Assembly (NCBI GenBank): GCA_022360415.1
Contig: JAKSDB010000252.1
Location: 1-6,190, forward strand
Source: Chlorobiales bacterium
GTDB taxonomy: Bacteria; Bacteroidota; Chlorobiia; Chlorobiales; Chlorobiaceae
Direction: 5' to 3'
Length of the DNA stretch: 6,190 bases
The first letter of the stretch is position 1. Every line of letters begins with the position of its first letter. Both the position numbers and the translations under genes were made by a program. This document shows, piece after piece, positions 1 to 6,030 of this stretch. The notes beneath the pieces were generated by a model. The model was not told the origin of the DNA. It saw only the letters and a program-made list of their open reading frames with translations, and searched no databases.

Positions 1-54
1 GCGGTGAGCCGCAGTTGCTCCTACATGGCCGGCGCCAATAACGGTAATTTTCAT
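1..54 (-). CDS. mdh: Malate dehydrogenase, N-terminal fragment (runs off the left edge)
   Basis: Only the first 18 codons are inside the window, read leftwards from an ATG at 54-52. They give MKITVIGAGHVGATAAHR, the first beta strand and glycine-rich loop (GAGHVG, a GxGxxG NAD-binding motif) of a Rossmann fold. The sequence closely resembles, from memory, the start of the LDH-like malate dehydrogenases of green sulfur bacteria. The enzyme interconverts malate and oxaloacetate with NAD(H) in the cytoplasm; in Chlorobi it serves the reductive TCA cycle. A lactate dehydrogenase of the same fold cannot be excluded from 18 residues. An ATG at 59-57 is out of frame and stops at once, so 54 is the start. 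No clear Shine-Dalgarno sequence precedes it. It is separated from the upstream rpmA by that operon's terminator, so it should have its own promoter, which I could not identify. Confidence 0.8.
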   Translation of the reverse strand, partial: MKITVIGAGHVGATAAHR

Positions 55-144
55 ATCATGTAACGTTTAATTCTGCAGAGTACGAATATCAACCAAAGGA
101 CAGGATAATGGCGATAATTCCAAGCTTTTTTAAGGCATGATCCC

Positions 145-186
145 ATCGGGGCTCCGCCCGCCTTGTATCCCGATAGAATCGGGGCT
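145..186. repeat. Small palindromic repeat cluster in the mdh leader region
   Basis: The nonamer ATCGGGGCT occurs twice in direct orientation (145-153 and 178-186). Between them, CCCGAT at 169-174 is complementary to the ATCGGG of either copy. It can form a tight hairpin with the right copy (3-base loop, 175-177) or a wider one with the left copy (18-base loop). The two structures exclude each other. No T-run follows on either strand, so it does not look like an intrinsic terminator. It lies in the mdh 5' region and may be a dispersed palindromic repeat or a leader structure; neither is proven. Confidence 0.5.
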
Positions 187-219
187 TACGGCAATTAATG
201 GAGATGCCCTTTATGAAGT

Positions 220-253
220 AAAAAAAAAGCCGGCTTTTTACGGTCGGCTTTTG
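220..253 (-). terminator. Rho-independent terminator of the rplU-rpmA operon
   Basis: On the minus strand the stem AAAAGCCG (252-245) pairs with CGGCTTTT (232-225) around a 12-base loop. The T-run continues from the stem to position 220, giving nine T in total after the GC core. It starts about 36 bases past the rpmA stop codon and points away from rpmA, as expected for the end of this operon. Confidence 0.85.
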
Positions 254-288
254 AAAATATACGTTTAATTTATTTTCGAGGCAAGCAA

Positions 289-543
289 TCAGGCAGGCAG
301 TATGTCTATATGTTTCTTGTCGTTTCGTCCGTTCCTGAAATGAACCTTGCCGTCTACAAGAGCATATATCGTATGGTCCCTGCCGATTCCCGTGTTGTTT
401 CCAGGCTTGAAAACCGTGCCCCTCTGACGGACGATGATCGAGCCGGCGGAGACAAGTGAGCCGCCCGATGCTTTCACCCCCAGATATTTCGGGTTGCTGT
501 CACGACCGTTTTTTGTTGAGCCGCCGCCTTTTTTGTGAGCCAT
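289..543 (-). CDS. rpmA: 50S ribosomal protein L27
   Basis: This 84-residue protein begins MAHKKGGGSTKNGRDS, the flexible basic tail that in bacterial L27 reaches towards the peptidyl transferase centre. It continues with the family core: KYLGVK, then SIIVRQRGTVFKPG, GIGRDHTIYALVDG and KVHF. Length and ending are normal for the family. Here Ala-His follows the initiator Met directly, so the cleavable N-terminal extension found in Firmicutes L27 is absent. The gene follows rplU on the same strand after 46 bases with no terminator between, the usual bacterial rplU-rpmA pair. It is followed by a strong intrinsic terminator. The ATG at 543 is fixed by the conserved N-terminus, although no clear Shine-Dalgarno precedes it. 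Confidence 0.97.
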   Translation of the reverse strand: MAHKKGGGSTKNGRDSNPKYLGVKASGGSLVSAGSIIVRQRGTVFKPGNNTGIGRDHTIYALVDGKVHFRNGRNDKKHIDILPA

Positions 544-589
544 GAGTGAAAAAGATTACTGTTGAAAATGATATTGAAGACTATCAACG

Positions 590-874
590 TTAAAGAACCT
601 CGACCTGTGTCATCAATTGACGGTGACCGTTTCTTTTCTGATAGCGTTTTCTGCGTTTTTTCTTGAAAACAATGACCTTCTCGTCCTTTATGTGATCGAG
701 CACTTTCAACTGCACCTTGCCCGAAGGCTTCGTCGATGTCTTTTCCTGATCAATGTGTGCCAGAGGCTTGATGTCAATCACGTTGCCGATTTCAGCTTTC
801 TGATGTGGAACGAACAGCTTGTCGCCTTTTTTGACCAGATACTGCTTGTCTGAAATCTCTATCAGTGCCTGCAT
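590..874 (-). CDS. rplU: 50S ribosomal protein L21
   Basis: This 94-residue protein binds 23S rRNA in the large subunit. It starts MQALIEISDKQYLVKKGDK, the beta-barrel start of L21 with the conserved KQY(L)V segment. It ends with the diagnostic basic stretch VIVFKKKRRKRYQKRNGHRQ (about residues 68-87), the family signature KxKRRKxYxxxxGHRQ, then TQVEVL. It is somewhat shorter than the roughly 103 residues of E. coli L21, with a compact middle (residues 35-55), and I see no sign of damage. It is the first gene of the rplU-rpmA operon. The start is preceded by a good promoter at 911-939, giving a leader of about 30 bases. No Shine-Dalgarno sequence is visible in that leader. Confidence 0.96.
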   Translation of the reverse strand: MQALIEISDKQYLVKKGDKLFVPHQKAEIGNVIDIKPLAHIDQEKTSTKPSGKVQLKVLDHIKDEKVIVFKKKRRKRYQKRNGHRQLMTQVEVL

Positions 875-910
875 TATGTATTCATGTTATATTAAGAATT
901 ATTGACCAGC

Positions 911-939
911 AATATAGGGTAATCATCCTATTTTATCAA
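911..939 (-). promoter_or_regulatory. Sigma-70-type promoter for rplU-rpmA
   Basis: On the minus strand TTGATA (939-934) is followed after exactly 17 bases by TATATT (916-911). Each box is close to the housekeeping consensus (TTGACA, TATAAT). Transcription would begin near 904, about 30 bases before the rplU ATG. This is the best promoter match I found in the window and it is correctly placed and oriented for a highly expressed operon. The start site is inferred. Confidence 0.65.
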
Positions 940-983
940 ATAGAATATGTTTTGCCCGTAGACTATTCACCCGCTGCCCAGGG

Positions 984-1099
984 GGCACCTCTCTTTATTG
1001 TCATGAGCGGTTCAAGAGCAAGGCGAACGGAGCTAGAGAAACCCTCTCCTATCCGCTCAACGAAGCAATTGAAGCGCGGAATAAATAAAGAGAGGTGCC
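984..1099. repeat. 116-bp imperfect palindrome with perfect 16-bp terminal inverted repeats
   Basis: The ends GGCACCTCTCTTTATT (984-999) and its exact reverse complement (1084-1099) are 16/16 complementary. The similarity continues inwards with gaps: the two arms share the order GCG-TTCAA-GC-GA-CGGA-TAG-AGAG. The whole unit is therefore a degenerate palindrome that could fold into one long hairpin, or into nested ones (GAGCGG 1005-1010 with CCGCTC 1053-1058; AGAG 1035-1038 with CTCT 1044-1047). It encodes no convincing protein, has no T-run at either end and no obvious target-site duplication. It starts 1 bp after the stop codon of the membrane protein gene and ends about 45 bp before the rplU promoter. 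Possible identities are a MITE-like or other dispersed palindromic repeat, a structured 3' UTR, or a factor-assisted terminator. Confidence 0.75.
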
Positions 1100-1100
1100 T

Positions 1101-1538
1101 CTAGAGAAGAAAGAACGTCACTCCCAGTACCAGAGCAAACATCGTCAGAGAGATGGTGAAGAGGTTGTACCATTTTTTATAGTCTGACCGGCTGCATGGA
1201 TATTTCAGGGGGTGAATGGCTTTGACTATATATCCCATGGTCAAGGCAACCTGCAAGATAATCAGTCCCGTTTTTATCAGAACAGGTATGGTCCATCCAT
1301 GAAAAAAGAAGGCAAGCAGGAGACCGGAAACAATGGCGATTTTAAAACCCGCGTCGGCTACTTTGGTTTCAAGCTTGATATAGGTTTGCAGGAGCAAGGG
1401 ATAGTCGCCCGAATCCTTGTTCGAACCGGTCAGCTTCGGCTCAAGGGTTTTGAGCAGAAACAGGGAGGCAAAAACAGTGCCGAACCATGTTGCAAAAGAG
1501 GCGACGTGAATGAGGCGAAGTATGGCGTGCCAGTCCAT
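1101..1538 (-). CDS. Four-helix integral membrane protein, function unknown
   Basis: From the ATG at 1538 this is a 145-residue, very hydrophobic protein with four likely membrane helices at about residues 5-29, 60-80, 84-108 and 123-145. A positively charged stretch lies between helices 3 and 4 (SRSDYKKW). Helix 1 carries LRLIHVASFATWFG, reminiscent of the His and Trp-Gly pattern of small CopD/DUF4149-type or HemJ-like membrane proteins. His11, His80 and His109 sit at or near helix ends and could bind haem or metal, but this is only a suggestion. The frame stays open upstream to an ATG at 1682, but the extra 48 residues are polar, include two Cys and look unlike a membrane protein start, so I prefer 1538. 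It is divergent from mutS and on the same strand as rplU-rpmA, separated from them by the palindrome. I do not recognise a specific gene. Confidence 0.7.
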   Translation of the reverse strand: MDWHAILRLIHVASFATWFGTVFASLFLLKTLEPKLTGSNKDSGDYPLLLQTYIKLETKVADAGFKIAIVSGLLLAFFFHGWTIPVLIKTGLIILQVALTMGYIVKAIHPLKYPCSRSDYKKWYNLFTISLTMFALVLGVTFFLL

Positions 1539-1725
1539 GGTAGCGCGTTTAACGATGATGCGATTCGAATGGTTATGAATATAAGAAAAAAGGTTTACAG
1601 CCTGATACCGGCACTGCCCGGGCTTGATTCCATGATATGCAAGGCGCTTGCTTTTTTTACTGCACTGAATTAGCTTGATCAATCACTGAAGAGGAGAAAC
1701 GGAACGGTTAAAAAGCGACGACTTC

Positions 1726-4371
1726 ATGAAAGCGACCCGGAGAAAAAATGGCGGTAGCGAAACCCCGATGATGCGCCAGTATCTCGAGGTGAAGGAACGC
1801 TATCCCGAATATCTGCTGCTGTTCAGGGTCGGAGATTTTTACGAATCTTTTTACGATGATGCCCGCAAGGTTTCGGAAGCTCTCAATATTGTTTTGACCC
1901 GCCGGTCAAACGGAGCTGCTGCTGATATTCCCATGGCCGGGTTTCCGCATCATGCATGTGAGGGTTACATCGCCCGTCTTGTTAAAAAAGGGTATAAAGT
2001 TACCGTTTGTGATCAGGTTGAAGACCCGTCGCAGGCTAAAGGGCTTGTGAGACGGGAAATTACCGATATTGTCACACCGGGAGTGACTTACAGTGATGAA
2101 ATCCTCGACGACAAGCACAACAATTATCTCTGTGCCCTGGCTTTTTTGAAAAAAGGGCGGGAGAAGCGTGCCGGTATTGCATTTATCGATGTGACGACAG
2201 CCGAGTTCAAGATTGCCGATATATCTCCTGACGAGGTTCAGGATATGCTCCAGTCCATCCAGCCTTCGGAGGTTCTTCTTGCTTCAAGAGACAAGGATTT
2301 TACAACGGCAATCGAAAGAGCGCTGCGCACGGAAGTGGTTGTTACTTTTCTTGATGACTGGATGTTCAGTGAAGAGAACGCATCGCAGGTGATAGGAAAG
2401 CATTTTAAAACCCATTCGCTTAAAGGATTCGGCATCGATTCCGCCTATGCCGCCCGGGTGGCCGCCGGGGTTGTTTTACAGTACCTCGAAGAGACACGGC
2501 AGAACCGTCTGCAGTATATCACCAGGATTGCCCTGGTTGACAGCGCGCATCACATGATGCTTGATCTGCAAACCAAAAGAAACCTGGAAATTATCTCTTC
2601 GATGCAGGACGGGTCAATAAGCGGCAGCTTGCTTCAGGTAGTAGATCATACCCGTAACCCAATGGGAGCAAGGCTGCTCAGACGGTGGCTTTTGTCTCCG
2701 CTGAAGAGAATCAAGGAAATACAACTCAGACTCGATGCTGTCGAGGCGCTCCATGGACACGAAACTGCCCGGAAGAGACTGGGTGAAATACTGGGAGGAA
2801 TCAATGATCTCGAAAGGGTGCTGGCAAGGGTTGCTACCCTGCGAAGCATGCCTCGTGAAGTGCGTGCGCTCGGTGCCGCTCTGGAAAAAATACCTGATCT
2901 TGAGGCGCTGTTGAAAAATTCAGAAAGTTCCAGACTTCGAACGCTCTCACAAAAGCTGGTCCATCTGACTGAAATAACAGCAACTGTTGAGGAGGCGATT
3001 GATCCTGAAGCGGGGGCGACACTGCGTGACGGGGGTTATATCAGGACCGGTTACAACTGTGAGCTCGATGAACTGCGTTCGATTTCTTCAGACGCAAAAG
3101 GCCGTCTGATGCAGATTCAGCAGGCGGAGCGGGAAAAAACCGGTATCGGCTCCCTGAAGGTGCAATACAACAAGGTTTTCGGCTATTATATCGAAGTAAG
3201 CAAGGCAAACAGCGACAAGGTTCCCGACTGTTATGAAAAGAAGCAAACACTTGTTAATGCGGAGCGTTACACCATTACCGCATTGAAAGAGTACGAGGAA
3301 AAAATTCTGACCGCAGAGGAAAAAAGCCAGATGCTCGAACAGCAGCTTTTCCGTGAACTGTGCGTTAGAATAGCTTCCCAAGCCCTGTCTATTCAAAAAA
3401 ACGCCGAAATTGTAGCCGAGCTTGATTGTCTATACTCTTTTGCCTGTTGCGCTGAAGCATATCGGTACGTAAAACCCGAGATAAAAGAGCATGGCAATCT
3501 CTCCATCAGCAATGGCAGACATCCTGTGCTTGAACGCATTCTCGGTGTTGATGAGCCTTATGTTTCGAACGACTGCATTTTTGACAAAAAGCAGCGTATG
3601 CTGATTGTTACCGGCCCGAACATGGCCGGAAAAAGCTCGTTCCTTCGCCAGAACGGTCTTATTGTCCTGCTTGCTCAGGTTGGAAGCTTTGTGCCTGCTG
3701 ATGCCGCGGAAATCGGACTTGTAGACAGGATTTTTACAAGAGTAGGAGCCTCGGACAATCTTGCTTCAGGAGAAAGCACCTTTCTTGTCGAGATGAATGA
3801 AGGGGCCAGTATTCTCAATAATGCTACCGAAAAAAGCCTTATTCTTCTTGACGAAATCGGCAGGGGTACCAGCACCTATGACGGAATGTCCATTGCGTGG
3901 GCTATAAGCGAGTACATTCATAACGTCATAAAGGCAAGGACTCTCTTTGCCACGCACTACCATGAACTTGCAGAGCTGGAAGAGTGTTTTGAGGGCATTC
4001 GCAACTACAATGCGACGGTTGTCGAAACGGCTGATAAAGTGGTTTTTTTAAGGAAGATTGTCATGGGAGCATCCGATAACAGCTATGGCATTGAGGTCGC
4101 AAAAATGGCCGGGATGCCCTCGGATGTTATTAAAAGAGCCAGGGAAATTCTTGCCGGCATGGAGAAAAGGGACGTGGTTTTTCCGGCGGGGGGAGGTGAT
4201 GTCGGGGCTCATGAAATGCAAACCCGGCAGATTTATCTTTTTGAGGAGGAGGAAAGAAAGCTCAAACATGCTATCGATGCAATCGACATCAATCGTTTGA
4301 CACCGCTCGAAGCGATGCTTGAGCTGAAAAGACTTCAGGGCCTCGCGGGAGAAGAGGACGATAAGGAATAG
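1726..4371 (+). CDS. mutS: DNA mismatch repair protein MutS
   Basis: An intact 881-residue MutS (E. coli: 853) that binds mispaired or looped DNA as a cytoplasmic dimer and, using ATP, recruits MutL. TPMMRQYLEVK opens the mismatch-recognition domain (about 13-125), followed by GDFYESF with the Phe-X-Glu pair F38 and E40 that stacks on and contacts the mispair. Connector, lever and clamp domains occupy about 130-590. The ATPase domain has Walker A GPNMAGKS (630-637), signature ASGESTF (680-686), Walker B LLDEIGRGTS (707-716, D709/E710) and the switch ATHYHEL (742-748). The tail contains QIYLF (835-839), a likely sliding-clamp-binding motif, then DINRLTPLEAMLEL. The next base after GKS gives Ser638 where Thr is usual. 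The frame is closed upstream by a stop at 1687-1689 and has no other start codon, fixing ATG 1726. A purine-rich GAGGAG (1691-1696) is 30 bases upstream, too far for a normal ribosome site. Confidence 0.98.
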   Translation: MKATRRKNGGSETPMMRQYLEVKERYPEYLLLFRVGDFYESFYDDARKVSEALNIVLTRRSNGAAADIPMAGFPHHACEGYIARLVKKGYKVTVCDQVEDPSQAKGLVRREITDIVTPGVTYSDEILDDKHNNYLCALAFLKKGREKRAGIAFIDVTTAEFKIADISPDEVQDMLQSIQPSEVLLASRDKDFTTAIERALRTEVVVTFLDDWMFSEENASQVIGKHFKTHSLKGFGIDSAYAARVAAGVVLQYLEETRQNRLQYITRIALVDSAHHMMLDLQTKRNLEIISSMQDGSISGSLLQVVDHTRNPMGARLLRRWLLSPLKRIKEIQLRLDAVEALHGHETARKRLGEILGGINDLERVLARVATLRSMPREVRALGAALEKIPDLEALLKNSESSRLRTLSQKLVHLTEITATVEEAIDPEAGATLRDGGYIRTGYNCELDELRSISSDAKGRLMQIQQAEREKTGIGSLKVQYNKVFGYYIEVSKANSDKVPDCYEKKQTLVNAERYTITALKEYEEKILTAEEKSQMLEQQLFRELCVRIASQALSIQKNAEIVAELDCLYSFACCAEAYRYVKPEIKEHGNLSISNGRHPVLERILGVDEPYVSNDCIFDKKQRMLIVTGPNMAGKSSFLRQNGLIVLLAQVGSFVPADAAEIGLVDRIFTRVGASDNLASGESTFLVEMNEGASILNNATEKSLILLDEIGRGTSTYDGMSIAWAISEYIHNVIKARTLFATHYHELAELEECFEGIRNYNATVVETADKVVFLRKIVMGASDNSYGIEVAKMAGMPSDVIKRAREILAGMEKRDVVFPAGGGDVGAHEMQTRQIYLFEEEERKLKHAIDAIDINRLTPLEAMLELKRLQGLAGEEDDKE

Positions 4372-4429
4372 GCGGTTTTCAGCCGACAATGGAAAAAGGA
4401 ATGCGATAATTGACATGTGAGTACACAGG

Positions 4430-5866
4430 ATGGATAAACTTTCGGTACTGCTTGTGTTTGTGCCTGCGGACAGTGGTGTTGACGGTCCTTCTCTTCTCGG
4501 AGAACCGGAGCATTCCGGATTCCTCCACAGCCTGAAAGACAGCGTGCTTAAAAATGTTATAAAGCGGGCACAATTTGCTATTCCCCCTCTTTCACTGATG
4601 ATTCTCAGTTCCATCGATGAGCCGGATATCGAACAGCATATCTGTGATCTCCGTTTTGAAACATTTCCACTGGACAGACACTGGGATCTTATAGGGATCA
4701 GCGTTCAGACCGGGGCCGTCAGGCCTGCTTTCGAACTGTCTGCGATCCTTCGGGAAAAAGGCTTCAGGGTTGTTCTGGGCGGCCCGTATGTAACGGTTTT
4801 TCCTGAACGGTGCCGCGATCGCGGGGATGTGCTTGTTATCGGTGAAGCTGACGAAATATGGAGGAAAGTGCTTGCGGATCTCAGGCGAGGAAGGTTACAG
4901 AAAGAGTATCGTGTAGATGAGCTGCCGGATCTGACTTGTGGCAGTAGTGTGAAAAAAGACGCACTGGAGTTACGGAGCTACTTTACGACCAATGTAGTAC
5001 AGACTACCCGCGGGTGTCCCTACAGTTGCGATTTTTGCAATGTTCATGTCATGAACGGCCATAAGATAAGGCACCGGGATATTGATGGTGTTGTCCGCGA
5101 GGTTGAAGGTTTTCTCGAAAAGGACAGGAGAATATTCTTTTTTCTCGATGATACGGTAAATGCCGATGACGATTATGCCGAAAAGCTTTTTCATGAACTG
5201 ATCCCTTTCGGAATCAACTGGGTTGGCCAGGCTACGACCAGGCTTGGTGAGAACAGTCGTCTGCTCGATGTTTTTGCCCGATCAGGGTGCGGAGCGCTTC
5301 TTGTCGGAATTGAAAGTCTTGCCGAAGAGAGCAACAGGGCTCATAACAAATTTCATAACCCGGCCGACCGGCAGGCCGAGTGTATCCGCAATATCCGTGA
5401 CGCGGGAATATGTGTTTACGGAAGTTTCATTTACGGGCTCGATGAGGATACCCTTGAACAGACCGATGCAATAGAGGCATTTCTGGAGGAAACCGGAATA
5501 GATGTTCCCGGTATCAACCTCCTCCGTCCCATTCCCGGTACGGAAGTGTTCAATCGTCTGGCAGATGAGTGTCGGCTGCTCCATGACCGCAACGATCATG
5601 ATGCTTTCCGCTTTTCATGGGGACAGGAGATGCTGTACCGTCCGAAAAAAATTCCGATCGAGGCATTTATTCCAAGTTATACCGCTTTGACAAAAAGGGT
5701 TTTTACGGTAAGAAGGGCAATACAGCGTGCTGCCAATGCCCCGACCCTTCGAAGTGCCGTACTGATGTTCAATCTTTTTTATGTGCATATGTACAACCTT
5801 TCCCGCAAGGATCTTGCCCGGCAGATGCAGGAACTTGGGGAGGACAAGGCAAAAGGCAAAAGTTAA
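4430..5866 (+). CDS. B12-binding-domain radical SAM protein (class B type), substrate unknown
   Basis: A 478-residue cytoplasmic protein with two parts. Residues about 1-165 form a cobalamin-binding Rossmann-like domain (DLIGISVQTG from residue 86, GGPYV at 117-121, then GEADEIW). The radical SAM domain begins with TTRGCPYSCDFCN; C196, C200 and C203 form the CxxxCxxC that holds the 4Fe-4S cluster. Later come FFLDDTVNAD, a conserved barrel strand, GIES and INLLRPIPGTEVF. The C-terminal 80 or so residues resemble the helical tail of BchE/HpnP/HpnR-like enzymes. Known relatives methylate or oxidise pigments and hopanoids, including bacteriochlorophyll side chains in Chlorobi (BchQ, BchR), but nothing here decides the substrate. 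It follows mutS by 58 bases with no terminator visible, so co-transcription is likely. An in-frame stop at 4418-4420 leaves ATG 4430 as the first start. The last codons (KAKGKS) come from a DNA repeat. Confidence 0.85.
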   Translation: MDKLSVLLVFVPADSGVDGPSLLGEPEHSGFLHSLKDSVLKNVIKRAQFAIPPLSLMILSSIDEPDIEQHICDLRFETFPLDRHWDLIGISVQTGAVRPAFELSAILREKGFRVVLGGPYVTVFPERCRDRGDVLVIGEADEIWRKVLADLRRGRLQKEYRVDELPDLTCGSSVKKDALELRSYFTTNVVQTTRGCPYSCDFCNVHVMNGHKIRHRDIDGVVREVEGFLEKDRRIFFFLDDTVNADDDYAEKLFHELIPFGINWVGQATTRLGENSRLLDVFARSGCGALLVGIESLAEESNRAHNKFHNPADRQAECIRNIRDAGICVYGSFIYGLDEDTLEQTDAIEAFLEETGIDVPGINLLRPIPGTEVFNRLADECRLLHDRNDHDAFRFSWGQEMLYRPKKIPIEAFIPSYTALTKRVFTVRRAIQRAANAPTLRSAVLMFNLFYVHMYNLSRKDLARQMQELGEDKAKGKS

Positions 5867-5932
5867 AGGTCAAAACGGGGAAAGAGAGGAGGATTAAGGC
5901 AAAAGTAAAAAGTTAAAGGTCAAAATGGGGAA
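5846..5932. repeat. Two direct repeat copies, 50-bp period, straddling the radical SAM stop codon
   Basis: The segment 5846-5882 recurs 50 bp later at 5896-5932 with 34 of 37 bases identical; the shared core is AAAAGTTAAAGGTCAAAA. Each copy is itself made of short A-rich units (AAGGCAAAAG). The first copy encodes the last residues and stop codon of the radical SAM gene; the second is non-coding. A shorter inverted relative, with GACCTTTAA at 5972-5980 and a TTTTTGCC end at 5985-5992, follows. Such purine-rich units at gene ends look like a dispersed or slipped-strand repeat family. Confidence 0.7.
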
Positions 5933-5951
5933 GAGATAAGAAAAGAAGGGA

Positions 5952-5990
5952 GACTGCTTTTGGTCTTTTTAGACCTTTAAGTCATTTTTG
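5952..5990 (+). terminator. Possible intrinsic terminator after the radical SAM gene
   Basis: GGTCT (5962-5966) pairs perfectly with AGACC (5971-5975) around a TTTT loop. GACT (5952-5955) pairs with AGTC (5980-5983) below an internal loop. A run of five T follows (5985-5989). This fits the end of the plus-strand mutS-radical SAM transcript, about 85 bases past the stop codon. The stem is weak and AT-rich. On the minus strand no T-run follows, so it would not stop the convergent ABC transporter transcript by this route. Confidence 0.45.
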
Positions 5991-6030
5991 CCCGTTGTCT
6001 TTTTTGTGTTAATTCGTGGGCCAGAACAAT

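Noticed and set aside
561..588. GTTGA/TCAAC inverted pair between rplU and rpmA
   Set aside because: A 5-bp AT-rich stem with an 18-base loop and no T-run is likely chance.
984..1099. A complete insertion sequence
   Set aside because: No transposase frame, only 116 bp, and no target duplication seen. At most a non-autonomous element.
865..1104. 79-codon plus-strand open frame spanning the rplU promoter and the palindrome
   Set aside because: It runs through a promoter and an inverted repeat, with no domain and no ribosome site. Chance frame.
1212..1673. 153-codon plus-strand open frame opposite the membrane protein gene
   Set aside because: Its product is polar and low in recognisable structure, while the minus strand encodes a clear four-helix protein. 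It looks like an antisense shadow.
1539..1682. 48-residue N-terminal extension of the membrane protein
   Set aside because: Polar, His- and Cys-containing and unlike a membrane protein start; MDWHAILRLIH at 1538 is a natural beginning. Kept as an alternative only.
4372..4429. Terminator between mutS and the radical SAM gene
   Set aside because: The CGG/CCG pair near 4373-4385 is only three bases and has no T-run, so read-through is assumed.
4048..4614. 188-codon minus-strand open frame across the mutS 3' end
   Set aside because: It overlaps the conserved MutS tail and the start of the radical SAM gene, and its translation resembles no family I know.
5846..5936. CRISPR-like repeat spacing
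   Set aside because: Only two low-complexity A-rich copies, partly coding, with no conserved repeat-spacer pattern.
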